64,000 nucleotides of DNA, from positions 62,001 to 126,000 of the forward strand of contig CABVRX010000001.1 of NCBI GenBank assembly GCA_902500825.1, given 5' to 3'. The stretch comes from an uncultured Nitrospira sp. (GTDB lineage Bacteria > Nitrospirota > Nitrospiria > Nitrospirales > Nitrospiraceae). This document shows positions 35,373-44,731 of the stretch, piece by piece (positions within the stretch are counted from its first letter, which is position 1; every line of letters begins with the position of its first letter). The translations under genes were made by a program, and so were the position numbers. Below the pieces are notes generated by a model. The model did no database searches. It saw nothing but the letters and a program-made list of their open reading frames with translations, and had not been told where the DNA came from.

Positions 35373-36611
35373 TTAGTGGACCATCTGTCCCATCTCAAAG
35401 ATGGGCAGCAAGATCGCGACGACGATGAAGAGGACGACGGCGCCCATGGCCAGGATCATGATCGGCTCCATGAGCGAGGTCAAGCGGGCGATGACCCGCT
35501 CCACTTCACCGTCGTAGATCTGACTCACCCGGCGCAACATCTCCTCCATTTCACCGCTTTTTTCACCGACGGCGATCATATGGGTGACCAGGGCCGGAAA
35601 TTCGCCGCTCCGCTTTAACGGATCTGCGATCGTCTCGCCCTCGCGGATGTTCTGTCGTGCCGTTTCGACCGTTTCTTCAAGGACTCTATTGTTCATGACG
35701 CGCTTGGAGACATCCATCGCGTCGAGCAATTGCACTCCGCTGGCCAACATTGTGGATAGAGTGCTGGTGAGCCTGGAAATCGACACCATCCGCGCGACGT
35801 CTCCGATCAACGGAAACTTGAGTATGAACCGGTCCGCCGTCATGCGACCGGCTCCGGTCCTGATGAAGCGCCGCGCCGCATAGAGGCTTCCGAGCACGAG
35901 CCCGACCAACACCATCCAGTAGTCGGCAAAGAACTGGCTCACCGACATCAACGCCACCGTCGGCCATGGCAATGCTTGTTTCTGTTGGGCAAACACGAGG
36001 GTAATCTTTGGGACGACGAACGTAATGAGGAAAAAGAGGATGATCGACCCGATCACGAGCATGATGATGGGGTAGAGCATCGCATTGGTGACCTTGTTCC
36101 TCAGGGCAAGTTGTTTCTCCAAGAACTCCGCGAGGCGGAACAAGATCTGATCCAACGCTCCACTGGCCTCGCCGGCTCGTACCATGTGAACATAGATGGG
36201 AGAAAAGTCCTTTTCGTACGTCTCCAAGACGGCACTCAATGCTTTTCCCCCACGGATTTGTTCTCGGATATCGGCGAGGAGAGCCTTGATGGGTTTCTTT
36301 TCGGCTTGGTCTACCAAGACGCCGAGAGCTTCGACCAACGGGAGCCCGGCCACGAGCAGTGTCGCAAACTGCCTGGTCAACAGGGCGAGGTCGGATGAGG
36401 TAAGGGTGACCGATCGGCCGATGGATCGCTCGGTACGGCTGGGAGCTTTTTCTCGCGATCGACTCGGCGATTGACCTTGCTCGACGACATCGGTCGGATA
36501 GACGCCCTCTTTTCTCAGTTTGAGCCGGGCGACTTTGACGTTCTCCGCGTCGATGATCCCGGTCGCGGCTCCGCCGTCGTTCCGGTAGCCTTGGTATTGA
36601 TAGACCGGCAT
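35373..36611 (-). CDS. gspF: Type II secretion inner-membrane platform protein GspF
   Basis: A 412-residue polytopic membrane protein with two GspF domains (about 75-195 and 275-400) and three membrane segments (about 172-192, 220-240, 380-405). The start MPVYQYQGYRNDGG is typical. It binds GspE and forms the base for pseudopilus assembly. The gene lies 33 bases ahead of gspG. Confidence 0.95.
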   Translation of the reverse strand: MPVYQYQGYRNDGGAATGIIDAENVKVARLKLRKEGVYPTDVVEQGQSPSRSREKAPSRTERSIGRSVTLTSSDLALLTRQFATLLVAGLPLVEALGVLVDQAEKKPIKALLADIREQIRGGKALSAVLETYEKDFSPIYVHMVRAGEASGALDQILFRLAEFLEKQLALRNKVTNAMLYPIIMLVIGSIILFFLITFVVPKITLVFAQQKQALPWPTVALMSVSQFFADYWMVLVGLVLGSLYAARRFIRTGAGRMTADRFILKFPLIGDVARMVSISRLTSTLSTMLASGVQLLDAMDVSKRVMNNRVLEETVETARQNIREGETIADPLKRSGEFPALVTHMIAVGEKSGEMEEMLRRVSQIYDGEVERVIARLTSLMEPIMILAMGAVVLFIVVAILLPIFEMGQMVH

Positions 36612-36708
36612 GATCAGCAGACTCCGGACGCATCGGGCTTGGCCGATCGGTGCCGAACCGTCCCAGATGGAATCGACTGGGGGCGGTGACCGGCGCGTCG
36701 GTGCCGCA

Positions 36709-38478
36709 TTATTCGACCTCGATTTCCTGTTGAGTAATCCGCATCACTTCTTCCAGCGTGGTATGACCGTGAATGACTCGCTCAGCCCCTTCCTGTTTTA
36801 ACGTCACCATGCCTTTGGCGATGGCTGCTTGTCTGATCGCGGTGGAGTCGGCTTTGCTTCCAATGAGCCTTCGGATCTCGTCGTCCAGCACCATGAGCTC
36901 AAAAATGCCGGTACGACCTCGATAGCCGGTTTGGGAACAGGCCGCACAGCCGGTTCCTCGATAGAGGGTGACGTCGGAACCAGGAGGGACGTCCAAGCGA
37001 CTGAGTTCTTCTTCGCTCGGACGATAGGAGTACTTGCAGTCCGGGCAAATCCTTCTGAGCAGTCGTTGGGCCAGGACGGCGACGACCGATGAGGCCACCA
37101 GGAAAGGCTCGATTCCCATATCGATCAGGCGCGTGGGTGCGCTGGCGGCATCGTTGGTATGCAGAGTGGAAAACACCAGATGTCCGGTGAGGGAGGCGTG
37201 AATGGCGATCTCCGCCGTTTCACGGTCTCGGATCTCGCCGATCATGATGACGTCGGGGTCTTGCCGCAGAATCGAACGCAGCCCGGCGGCAAACGAGAGA
37301 TTGATCTTCGGGTTCACTTGCATTTGCCCGATGCCGACCAGTTGATATTCCACCGGATCTTCGACCGTGATGATGTTCTTATCCGGTGCATTGATATGGC
37401 TCAAGGCAGCATAGAGGGTCGTGGTTTTTCCGCTTCCCGTCGGACCGGTGACGAGAATAATCCCGTGTGCGAGTTGGATCAGCTGATGGATCACGGCAAG
37501 CCGCTCTTTCGAAAAACCCATTTCCGAAAGATTCAGAAGGCGATTCTCTTTCTCCAGCAATCGCAACACGACCCGTTCGCCGTGGGAAGTGGGCAGTACC
37601 GAGACACGAAGGTCGACGTCCTTCCCGGAGGTCCTGATGCCGAACCGGCCGTCTTGCGGCAAGCGCTTCTCAGCAATATTGAGACCGGACATGATCTTCA
37701 AGCGCGCGATAATGCTGGCTTGCAAGTGTTTTGGCGGGGTAAGGACCGGATAGAGCACGCCGTCGATGCGATACCGGACCACCAGCCCACGCTCGAACGA
37801 TTCGAAATGGATATCGCTTGCTCGTTGTCGAACCGCCTGAAACAGCACCGAATTGACCAATCGAATGATCGGAGCTTCGTCGGTAGCATCCAGCAAGTCT
37901 TGCGGCTCGTCGAGTTCGTGCGCGAGCTGGTCGAGACTCTGGTTTGCCGCGATGTCTTCCATGACCTGTTCCGCGCCGGCCGGGTTAGCAATTTCGTCGT
38001 AGGCTCTGTTCAAGCAAGCCAGCAGCACGACACTGGTGGTGAGGACAGGCTTGATCGGCTTTCCCAAGAGCAGGCGAAGATCGTCAAGTGCGACCGTTTC
38101 CAGAGGGTCGGTGGATGCGGTCAGAATGGCCCCTTCCTCATATCGAATCGGCAAGACACGGTATCGTCGACAAAATGTGATGGGAACTTTCTTGATCAGC
38201 TCGTGGTCCACATGGGTGGTGTCGAGATGAGGCATCCAGGACATCTCAAATTGCTGGGCGAGCGCCTCCAGCAATTGTTCTTCCCGCAGCAGGCGCAAAT
38301 GCAGCAGGACCTCTCCCAGCAGGCCCCCTTTTTCCTGCTGGTAGGCTAAGGCCTCCTCGATCTTGGTACCCAGAAGGTTGAACTTTTCCCCGAGAATTTG
38401 TCCTAACAGTGGGCGACGAACGCTGGAATCGGATTGGTCGTTGTCGAGTCGTTCTGACAACTTGCCCTGGCCTCTCAT
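36709..38478 (-). CDS. gspE: Type II secretion ATPase GspE
   Basis: A 589-residue secretion ATPase. The N-terminal domain (about 20-190) includes MshEN-like LGQILGEK and LLGEVLLHL repeats. The ATPase core has Walker A GPTGSGKTTTLYA near residue 345, an Asp box and Walker B (DPDVIMIGEIRD). A tetracysteine zinc module (CPDC ... CAAC, about 480-520) marks it as GspE-type. It powers pseudopilus assembly. The gene is 97 bases upstream of gspF. Confidence 0.95.
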   Translation of the reverse strand: MRGQGKLSERLDNDQSDSSVRRPLLGQILGEKFNLLGTKIEEALAYQQEKGGLLGEVLLHLRLLREEQLLEALAQQFEMSWMPHLDTTHVDHELIKKVPITFCRRYRVLPIRYEEGAILTASTDPLETVALDDLRLLLGKPIKPVLTTSVVLLACLNRAYDEIANPAGAEQVMEDIAANQSLDQLAHELDEPQDLLDATDEAPIIRLVNSVLFQAVRQRASDIHFESFERGLVVRYRIDGVLYPVLTPPKHLQASIIARLKIMSGLNIAEKRLPQDGRFGIRTSGKDVDLRVSVLPTSHGERVVLRLLEKENRLLNLSEMGFSKERLAVIHQLIQLAHGIILVTGPTGSGKTTTLYAALSHINAPDKNIITVEDPVEYQLVGIGQMQVNPKINLSFAAGLRSILRQDPDVIMIGEIRDRETAEIAIHASLTGHLVFSTLHTNDAASAPTRLIDMGIEPFLVASSVVAVLAQRLLRRICPDCKYSYRPSEEELSRLDVPPGSDVTLYRGTGCAACSQTGYRGRTGIFELMVLDDEIRRLIGSKADSTAIRQAAIAKGMVTLKQEGAERVIHGHTTLEEVMRITQQEIEVE

Positions 38479-38725
38479 GAATTGAGACGAACGCCTTCAT
38501 AGGTCGTCTCTCAGGTACGTGGTTCGATCTCCCTTGTAAAGATACTCTCCCTTCGGACGGCCTGGCAAGGACGCCGCGAATTCTTCACCCAACGAGGACC
38601 CGTGCGTGTCTTAGACCATGAGTGTTCCTCGCCATTGCCTGCTATTACGGGGGTCGATTCATCGTTTATCGAGAGGTAACGACGCAAATACTCGCCAAAA
38701 ATTGTGGAGGAAGCCCGCGGGCTGT

Positions 38726-39631
38726 TCAGCGGAGCTCGTACGTGATTGTGGATCGTTGATTGTTCCGCAGCACGTCGAGCTTGACGATCTGCTCGTTCTT
38801 GAGTTGTTGCAGTAAATTCAACATGGTACTAGGGTCACGGATGTCGACTCCGTTGACGCGCTGCAACACATCTCCCGTCTGAACGCCTATTTTTTCGTAA
38901 AAACTGGCCGGGGCGATGTAATCAAGACGAAATCCATTGATGGCTCCATTCACCATATGAGGTCCGGCTCTGGCCTGAGATAAGAGTTTTGGCAGATCGC
39001 TCATGGCCAGCTCCACTTCACGGCGATCGATGACTTTCCGCAACGGAACACCGGCTGTCTGTGTCTGGACGGCTGAAGGCACAGTACCAGCAGAACCGCC
39101 TGAAATCGCCGGGTTTTCCAACAGCGCCAGCTCCAATAATTCTTCCAGGTTGCCTTGACGGACGAGGATTCCGTTCCGCCGAATCTCGCTCACTTCTCCC
39201 AGATCGAGCACCTGGTCATGGACGTGGTACAACATCTGCTGTTTAGAGGCCAGCTCCTCGACGATCGCAAAGCGCTGGTCGCCGAATACGACGCCGAGCA
39301 GGCGAATTCTGGCCGCCAAGCCGAGAGAAGCGCGAACCGGGGCGCCGGGGGATCCTCGCCTATCAGAGTTCATGAGTCCTTCCGGAGGCGCAGGAGGAAG
39401 AAGGAAGAGGCCGCTGGAACGCACATCCTCCGCTGCCTGAGCCGGCGAATACGAAGCAAGCAATGAAGCGCCCGTTGATCGATCGATGCCGGCGCCGATC
39501 GATTGTGCAGGGATCATATACAACGCATCGGCGACAAATGCATTGATGGAGTGGGCGATCAGGAGCCCGCACACGATCATGCAGAAGAGTATGCCGATAC
39601 GGCGCATGTGTTGACGAGGGATGGCGGCCAT
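38726..39631 (-). CDS. gspC: Type II secretion protein GspC
   Basis: A 301-residue protein with a single N-terminal membrane segment (about 10-30), a homology region at about 100-160 (IRLLGVVFGDQRFAIVEE) and a C-terminal PDZ-like domain (about 220-300; IGVQTGDVLQRVNGVDI). GspC links the inner-membrane platform to the outer-membrane secretin. It heads the cluster, but the gene expected next, gspD, is absent; 247 bases without a gene separate it from gspE. Confidence 0.88.
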   Translation of the reverse strand: MAAIPRQHMRRIGILFCMIVCGLLIAHSINAFVADALYMIPAQSIGAGIDRSTGASLLASYSPAQAAEDVRSSGLFLLPPAPPEGLMNSDRRGSPGAPVRASLGLAARIRLLGVVFGDQRFAIVEELASKQQMLYHVHDQVLDLGEVSEIRRNGILVRQGNLEELLELALLENPAISGGSAGTVPSAVQTQTAGVPLRKVIDRREVELAMSDLPKLLSQARAGPHMVNGAINGFRLDYIAPASFYEKIGVQTGDVLQRVNGVDIRDPSTMLNLLQQLKNEQIVKLDVLRNNQRSTITYELR

Positions 39632-39782
39632 TGTATTGTCTCAAGCTCTGCTCACCTTGATAGTACCCGGTCAACGCCGTTCGTCGCAAGAATCTTCAGT
39701 CAATGATCGATTAGCATCGATGAGTAGACAAACGGATCGAAGCACGCAATAATCCCCCCCCTCGTTCAAGGAGGCTTCACGC

Positions 39783-40790
39783 GTGAAGAAAGCACTGATT
39801 ACCGGGATTACCGGACAGGATGGGTCCTATCTGTCGGAATTTTTGCTCGGCAGAGGCTACGAAGTCTATGGCATTGTGCGTCGTTCCAGTTCGTTTAATA
39901 CCGGTCGTATCGACCCGATCTACGAAGATCCGCATGTGCCCCATCGTCGGCTTCATCTGGTCTACGGCGATCTGAACGACGCGAGTTCCTTGAATCGGAT
40001 TTTGCGCACCATCCAACCGGATGAAATCTATAATCTCGGCGCGCAGAGTCATGTCCGGGTCAGCTTCGATATTCCCGAGTATACCGGGGAGATCACAGGG
40101 CTCGGCACTATTCGGCTGCTTGAGGCCATTCGAGAATCGGGACTCAAGCCCAAGTTTTATCAGGCCTCGTCCAGCGAGATGTTCGGCAAAGTGCTGGAAG
40201 TGCCACAGAGGGAAACGACTCCTTTCTATCCGAGGAGTCCGTACGGGGCGGCAAAGGTCTATTCCTATTGGATTACTGTCAACTATCGCGAGGCGTATGG
40301 TTTGTTTGCCTGTAACGGGATCCTATTCAACCATGAATCGCCGCGGCGGGGGGAAACCTTCGTGACGCGGAAAATCACCAAGGCCGCCGCACGCATCAAG
40401 CTCGGCACCCAACAAGATTTGTTTCTAGGCAACCTCGATGCTAAGCGCGACTGGGGGTTTGCAGGCGACTATGTTGAGGCCATGTGGATGATGCTGCAAA
40501 CATCGACGCCGGACGATTATGTCATCGCAACGGGTGAGACCCATACGGTCAAGGAAATGCTGGAGTTAGCCTTTGACCGGTTGCAACTGGACTGGAAGAA
40601 ACATGTGAAGATCGATGCCAAATATTATCGTCCGACCGAGGTTGATCTGCTCATCGGCGATGCCGGCAAGGCTAAGCAACAACTCGGTTGGCAACCCAAG
40701 GTCCGGTTTGAAGAACTGATTGCCATGATGGTCGATGCGGATTTGGCGGCGGAACGGGAAAGATTGGACGGGGTTGGGAAGAGAGGCTGA
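39783..40790 (+). CDS. gmd: GDP-mannose 4,6-dehydratase
   Basis: A 335-residue short-chain dehydrogenase-type enzyme that turns GDP-mannose into GDP-4-keto-6-deoxymannose. [15 protein letters not shown] binds NADP near the N-terminus, and [12 protein letters not shown] holds the Tyr and Lys of the active site. [15 protein letters not shown] is highly typical of Gmd. The start is a GTG at 39783 after AAGGAGG. With fcl 9 bases downstream it makes GDP-L-fucose for surface glycans. Confidence 0.97.
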   Translation: MKKALITGITGQDGSYLSEFLLGRGYEVYGIVRRSSSFNTGRIDPIYEDPHVPHRRLHLVYGDLNDASSLNRILRTIQPDEIYNLGAQSHVRVSFDIPEYTGEITGLGTIRLLEAIRESGLKPKFYQASSSEMFGKVLEVPQRETTPFYPRSPYGAAKVYSYWITVNYREAYGLFACNGILFNHESPRRGETFVTRKITKAAARIKLGTQQDLFLGNLDAKRDWGFAGDYVEAMWMMLQTSTPDDYVIATGETHTVKEMLELAFDRLQLDWKKHVKIDAKYYRPTEVDLLIGDAGKAKQQLGWQPKVRFEELIAMMVDADLAAERERLDGVGKRG

Positions 40791-40799
40791 GATATTCTT

Positions 40800-41759
40800 A
40801 TGTCTTTCTGGTCTGAGAAATGTGTCGTCGTGACCGGAGGAGCCGGATTTCTCGGTTCCTTCGTCGTAGACCAGTTGCGCGCGAAAGGATGCCGACGGAT
40901 CGTCGTGCCGCGAAGCCAGGACTATGACCTGGTGCAGATGGATGCGGTGAAGCAATTGTATAGTGATGCGAAGCCGGACCTGGTGATTCATCTCGCGGCG
41001 CGTGTTGGAGGCATCGGGGCCAACCAGGCCAACCCAGGCCGGTTTTTTTACGACAATCTGATGATGGGCACGCAGCTGATCGAGGTCGGCCGTCAACGAG
41101 GTTTGAAGAAGTTCGTCGCAACCGGAACCATTTGCGCCTATCCCAAATTCGCGCCTATTCCATTCAAGGAAGACGATATCTGGAACGGATACCCCGAGGA
41201 AACCAATGCCCCATATGGGCTGGCAAAGAAAATGATGTTGGCGCAATCGCAGGCGTATCGGCAACAATATGACTTTCACTCAATTGTCTTGTTCCCCGTG
41301 AATCTCTATGGGCCACGCGACAACTTTGATTTGGAAACGTCTCATGTCATTCCGGCGCTCATTAGGAAGTGTGCGGCAGCGAAGGAAGCCGGACAAGCAT
41401 CGATTACGCTATGGGGGGATGGATCGCCGACCCGGGAATTCCTTTATGTCGAGGATGCAGCGGAAGGCATTCTCCTCGCTGCCGAGCAGTATGATGGGGA
41501 TCTACCTGTCAATTTGGGAACAGGTGAAGAGGTCACGATTCGTGATCTTGCCGGAATGATCTCGACTGAAATGGGATTTTCCGGTCAGATCCAATGGAAT
41601 ACCACCAAGCCGAACGGCCAGCCGCGGCGGTGCCTCGATGTCAGTCGCGCCAAGCAGCTCTTCGGATTTCAGGCCCGCCATGGGTTACGTGAGGGGATAA
41701 CCAAGACCGTGCAGTGGTTTCAGACCAATCGTCAAACGCTACGGGAAGTGCGCTTCTAG
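40800..41759 (+). CDS. fcl: GDP-L-fucose synthase
   Basis: A 319-residue epimerase/reductase that completes GDP-L-fucose synthesis from the Gmd product. It has [13 protein letters not shown] for NADP binding, [13 protein letters not shown], and the catalytic [10 protein letters not shown] motif. Length is normal. The pair gmd-fcl may supply sugars to glycosyltransferases such as those upstream of flagellin. Confidence 0.96.
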   Translation: MSFWSEKCVVVTGGAGFLGSFVVDQLRAKGCRRIVVPRSQDYDLVQMDAVKQLYSDAKPDLVIHLAARVGGIGANQANPGRFFYDNLMMGTQLIEVGRQRGLKKFVATGTICAYPKFAPIPFKEDDIWNGYPEETNAPYGLAKKMMLAQSQAYRQQYDFHSIVLFPVNLYGPRDNFDLETSHVIPALIRKCAAAKEAGQASITLWGDGSPTREFLYVEDAAEGILLAAEQYDGDLPVNLGTGEEVTIRDLAGMISTEMGFSGQIQWNTTKPNGQPRRCLDVSRAKQLFGFQARHGLREGITKTVQWFQTNRQTLREVRF

Positions 41760-41799
41760 TACAGAAGACTATTTCATAACTTGCACAAGTATTGCTTTC

Positions 41800-41856
41800 C
41801 TGTTGGGGCCTGCTTCTCTGAGACATGACACTAGGGAAGGAGAAACTTCCCAACAG
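41800..41856. terminator. Inverted repeat between convergent genes
   Basis: CTGTTGGG (41800-41807) is complementary to CCCAACAG (41849-41856). It lies between the ends of fcl and the HMA-like gene, where a bidirectional terminator would be expected. The loop is long and there is no U-tract, so the call is tentative. Confidence 0.3.
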
Positions 41857-41889
41857 CGAGGTGGAACTCCATCGTGCATGCGGCGCTAC

Positions 41890-42255
41890 TCAGTGCGGTG
41901 CAGCCGATGCTGTGGGCATGGAGGCCGAAATACATCCTTCAATGATCTCAACCTTGCATTGCCATGAGGAGGCTGCATCGTTGACACGATTGATTATATC
42001 CGCTGACTTCACGATGTTGGGAGTAATATCGACGAGCACATGGTTGGGGACACGGTTGAAGTATATGCCCGTGACACCGGGAATGGCTTGCAGGACGGTC
42101 TTTATCTCAGATTCCTTGCTGTCGCAACCGGACCCGTTGAGCGTCAGAGGAAGTCGTTCTTTGGTGGGGGGGGTTGCCGAAACCGGCACGGAAAGGGAAA
42201 AGCTTGCGATCAGGAGTACGGCCGGGACGGCTCGTTGGATCCAGAATGTTTGCAT
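41890..42255 (-). CDS. Exported HMA-like (heavy-metal-associated fold) protein
   Basis: A 121-residue protein with an N-terminal signal peptide (about 1-26, ending VPVSA) and a domain with the spacing of an HMA fold: LTLNGSGCDSKESEIKTVL, then IPGVTGIYF and DIIN helices. The metal-binding CxxC is reduced to one Cys (GSGCDSK). The frame opens earlier, but the ATG at 42255 places the signal peptide correctly. It is the last gene of a four-gene minus-strand run. Metal binding is uncertain. Confidence 0.6.
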   Translation of the reverse strand: MQTFWIQRAVPAVLLIASFSLSVPVSATPPTKERLPLTLNGSGCDSKESEIKTVLQAIPGVTGIYFNRVPNHVLVDITPNIVKSADIINRVNDAASSWQCKVEIIEGCISASMPTASAAPH

Positions 42256-42328
42256 GCAATGAACCCCCAGGCAAGATGGTATCTGTGCATTCATAAAATA
42301 CACGATGCGGGATAATCTTGTCGAGTTG

Positions 42329-42781
42329 CTACTTGGCCTGCACCAAAAAGGCTTTTGAACGGGCATTGCCTCCGCTGGCGACGACATCAATGAATGACAT
42401 GCCTGGTTGAACATCGGGAACTGTTACCTCGATCGTCGTCTCGTTCACGAACTTGTAGGCAATCTTGGTAGGGCCGGTTGCGCTGAATGCCACGCCACGG
42501 AAACAATCATTCGTCCCGAAGTTCTCGCCTTTGACCATAATCGTTTGCCCCGGCTTGGCTTCGTCCGGCTCCACGCGCAAGATCTTTGGCTTTTTGCTAC
42601 TATCGCAGACGGGGTCTTTCGCGACCGTTTGCTCGTCATGACCCTTGATCGATTCTGTATCATGCAGTGTGTAGCCCGCGCCGTCGACGATCACTCCCTC
42701 TTCGGCAATCGAGTGTAGAGGGAAGCAGGTGAGTCCAAACAATGAGACCATCAGGAAGGGCTGCAGGAATCGGGAATGCAT
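42329..42781 (-). CDS. Exported IPT/TIG-domain protein
   Basis: A 150-residue exported protein: a signal peptide (about 1-26) and then one IPT/TIG immunoglobulin-like domain (about 65-148; PKILRVEPDEAKPGQTIMVKG, NFGT, VTVPDVQPG). Cys59 and Cys93 may form a disulphide. It lies 21 bases after the PstS-like gene and is probably co-transcribed. A binding or structural role in the periplasm is likely; partner unknown. Confidence 0.75.
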   Translation of the reverse strand: MHSRFLQPFLMVSLFGLTCFPLHSIAEEGVIVDGAGYTLHDTESIKGHDEQTVAKDPVCDSSKKPKILRVEPDEAKPGQTIMVKGENFGTNDCFRGVAFSATGPTKIAYKFVNETTIEVTVPDVQPGMSFIDVVASGGNARSKAFLVQAK

Positions 42782-42802
42782 CGTGACCTCCTTCGATGGG
42801 AA

Positions 42803-43642
42803 TTACTTGTTCGGCATCGGAACATAGATCTCTCCGATAATCGTTTGTCCGAGAGGGGAGAGCGAAAATTTTGCAAAGGCCTCAACCAGGGTGTTCGGGT
42901 CTTTCTTCGAGAGCAGCAACAGGGGACGACGGAGGCTATAGCGGCCGTCCTTCACGGTCGGCACTTCCGGTTCAACCTTATCCACCGGCAGCAAGCGAAC
43001 AGCGACGCCACCCGAGACAGCTGAGAGGCCGGTACTCAATGAAATATAGGAAGCTGCAGAGAGAGGCGGCAGAGTGCCGACGACGGTTTTCACGACGGCG
43101 TCATCGGCATCGATCACTTTGGCGGAATCTGGAATTTTGTCCGCGATCCCGAGTTGAGTTTCGAAAACTTCCCGAACGTTCTGATTGCGTGGCCTGTCGA
43201 TCAGGAGAATTTGGGTCTCCGGTCCGCCCAGTTCCGACCACTCCTTGATCTTTCCCGAAAAAATGTCGGCCACTTGCTGCTTGGTCACCTCTTTGGTGAA
43301 GTTTGATAAATGGACCAAAATACCGATACCATCCCAGCCTATTTGAGTCGCCGCCAAAGCAGGATCTTCAGCCCCTGTGACGGCGATCTGGGCCTCGCCG
43401 GTTTTGACTAATTGCAGGGGGGTGGAATTCTGGTCCCATAAGATGTCGACATAGGCGCGAGGATTGGCTTTTTCAAAAGCTCGAGCCAAAGTCTCAATGG
43501 TTGTTTGCTCCGGCCCATTGCCTGCGATGATCAGGTTTCCGGCTATTTGAGCGAAAATGTCGGCAGGGGATACACTGAGGGCCAGTCCGACGAGCAGCCC
43601 GGTTACGAATCGTCCCACGGTCATCGAACGGTCTGTTCCCAC
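42803..43642 (-). CDS. PstS-like periplasmic substrate-binding protein
   Basis: A 279-residue protein with a signal peptide (about 1-31) and a PBP-like fold of the phosphate-binding type (GNGPEQTTIETLARAF; VTKQQVADIFSGKIKEWSELGG is diagnostic). No ABC permease or ATPase is adjacent, so it may act as an orphan binding or sensory protein. A second Met at residue 7 is an alternative start. It lies between fmdB and the IPT gene. Confidence 0.82.
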   Translation of the reverse strand: MGTDRSMTVGRFVTGLLVGLALSVSPADIFAQIAGNLIIAGNGPEQTTIETLARAFEKANPRAYVDILWDQNSTPLQLVKTGEAQIAVTGAEDPALAATQIGWDGIGILVHLSNFTKEVTKQQVADIFSGKIKEWSELGGPETQILLIDRPRNQNVREVFETQLGIADKIPDSAKVIDADDAVVKTVVGTLPPLSAASYISLSTGLSAVSGGVAVRLLPVDKVEPEVPTVKDGRYSLRRPLLLLSKKDPNTLVEAFAKFSLSPLGQTIIGEIYVPMPNK

Positions 43643-43679
43643 AGGAGGTCACGATCGAGCTGGTGCTGGTACTGGGTGC

Positions 43680-43994
43680 TCAAGAAGGCGATCCTTCTGT
43701 TGATGGTGGCTCTGGTTCTGACGCGACGTTCGGCAACTGCATATTGGGTCTGATGTTCAGCGGCGGCAACTTGGCGAAGCGCTGCATTCGCTCCTCGTTC
43801 ATGGCCTTGGCTTTCAGCTCAGTAAAGCCGGGTTTGCGATCACCGACGACATTGGATGAAAACGAAGACATGAGTCTGGTTGCCTGGCGAGCTCGACAAA
43901 ATGGACATTCCGTGTCTTCGACCCTGGCATACACGGACTGACTGATTTCGAATTGCTTCTCGCACTGTCCACAACGGTACTCGTAGAGGGGCAC
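43680..43994 (-). CDS. FmdB-family zinc ribbon protein
   Basis: A 104-residue protein with the FmdB/CxxC zinc ribbon in the first 45 residues: MPLYEYRCGQCEKQFE and CPFCRA. The rest is a Met- and Pro-containing tail of low similarity. The family often lies next to regulators and transporters, but its role is unknown. It is the first gene of the minus-strand group 43994-41890. Confidence 0.85.
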   Translation of the reverse strand: MPLYEYRCGQCEKQFEISQSVYARVEDTECPFCRARQATRLMSSFSSNVVGDRKPGFTELKAKAMNEERMQRFAKLPPLNIRPNMQLPNVASEPEPPSTEGSPS

Positions 43995-44156
43995 GGAATT
44001 GGATCCTTTCTCTGCCTCTATTATAAAAACATCATACGGAACTCGGTTTGGGACTTGACAAGGCGACCTTTCCCAAGCGATCTTGACCGGCTCACAACGA
44101 TACGTTTATTCTAACAACATACGCAACTAAACTGCCAGCTTCATAGGAGGGTTTCA

Positions 44157-44333
44157 ATGTCAGTGCTGATTCGACGGTACAAAGGCAATAACGGCATGAT
44201 GCAGGAAGAACGAATCGACGACGACGATCGAATCGAGCGCTACATGAGGCTCTTCGAAAAAGATGACGTCAAGAAGTTGCAAACTGGCGTGAAGGTCTTC
44301 ATTGAGAAGGATGAGTGGCAACTCCTCCCATGA
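44157..44333 (+). CDS. Small hypothetical protein (58 aa)
   Basis: A 58-residue ORF with a near-perfect ribosome-binding site (AGGAGGG, 44145-44151) before the ATG. The protein is charged, with a DDDDR cluster near residues 21-25 and a KVFIEKDEWQLLP end. Codon use resembles neighbouring genes. I do not recognise the family. It stands alone on the + strand between the fmdB start and an inverted repeat. Confidence 0.6.
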   Translation: MSVLIRRYKGNNGMMQEERIDDDDRIERYMRLFEKDDVKKLQTGVKVFIEKDEWQLLP

Positions 44334-44336
44334 AGT

Positions 44337-44400
44337 CGGTAAGGGGTAATAGGCGAAGGGTAACCTGGTGACCTGCAGTTATTCCCATCGCCCTTCGCCA
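44337..44400. repeat. Inverted repeat with GGCGAAGGG arms
   Basis: GGCGAAGGG (44352-44360) is the reverse complement of CCCTTCGCC (44391-44399); imperfect pairing extends outward from both arms. The element follows the 58-residue gene and may be its terminator. It resembles two other text-like inverted repeats in the window. Confidence 0.5.
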
Positions 44401-44428
44401 CTGTCAGTTCAACTCTGACCGATCTGCC

Positions 44429-44632
44429 ATGATTTACTGGGTTCACATTGCACGTGGAATTGATCGTGCGACCCTCCACCGCGACCGGTGTTCAGAGGTT
44501 CCCTCCACCGCAACCTCCAGCGATTTCTGGGAGGGGGGATGGTTTGACTATCCGGACAAGGAGCGGGCGCTCCTTGCCATGGAACAGGCCGGAACCAATC
44601 AGCAGCGGCGATGTCCACTCTGTAAGCCATAG
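44429..44632 (+). CDS. Small putative zinc-binding protein (67 aa)
   Basis: A 67-residue ORF with MIYWVHIARGIDRATLHRDRC at its start (Cys at 21) and CPLCKP at its end, leaving three Cys and a His that could bind zinc. The pattern of an aromatic start, a GGWFDYPDKERAL centre and a terminal CxxC looks like a real small protein family, but I cannot name it. No strong ribosome-binding site is visible. Confidence 0.45.
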   Translation: MIYWVHIARGIDRATLHRDRCSEVPSTATSSDFWEGGWFDYPDKERALLAMEQAGTNQQRRCPLCKP

Positions 44633-44640
44633 AAGTATAA

Positions 44641-44724
44641 AAGTGCTGAGTTCTGGGTGCTGAGTTCGAAGTCAAAAGAATGGGCGGCTATGCTCAGCAC
44701 TAAGCACTCAAGACTCAGCACTCT
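44641..44724. repeat. Inverted repeat built from GTGCTGAG units
   Basis: The left arm (44641-44667) contains two copies of GTGCTGAGT. The right arm (44692-44724) contains CTCAGCACT, GCACTCAAG and CTCAGCACT, the reverse complement with a few mismatches. It fills the gap before the EamA transporter gene. Confidence 0.7.
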
Positions 44725-44731
44725 TTAATTC

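Noticed and set aside
37159-38349. A 396-codon open frame on the plus strand
   Set aside because: Antisense to gspE, whose Walker motifs and zinc Cys residues are intact on the minus strand.
41825-42262. A 145-codon plus-strand frame opposite the HMA-like gene
   Set aside because: The minus strand has a signal peptide, an HMA-like core and a suitable start; the plus frame shows no domain and no ribosome-binding site that stands out.
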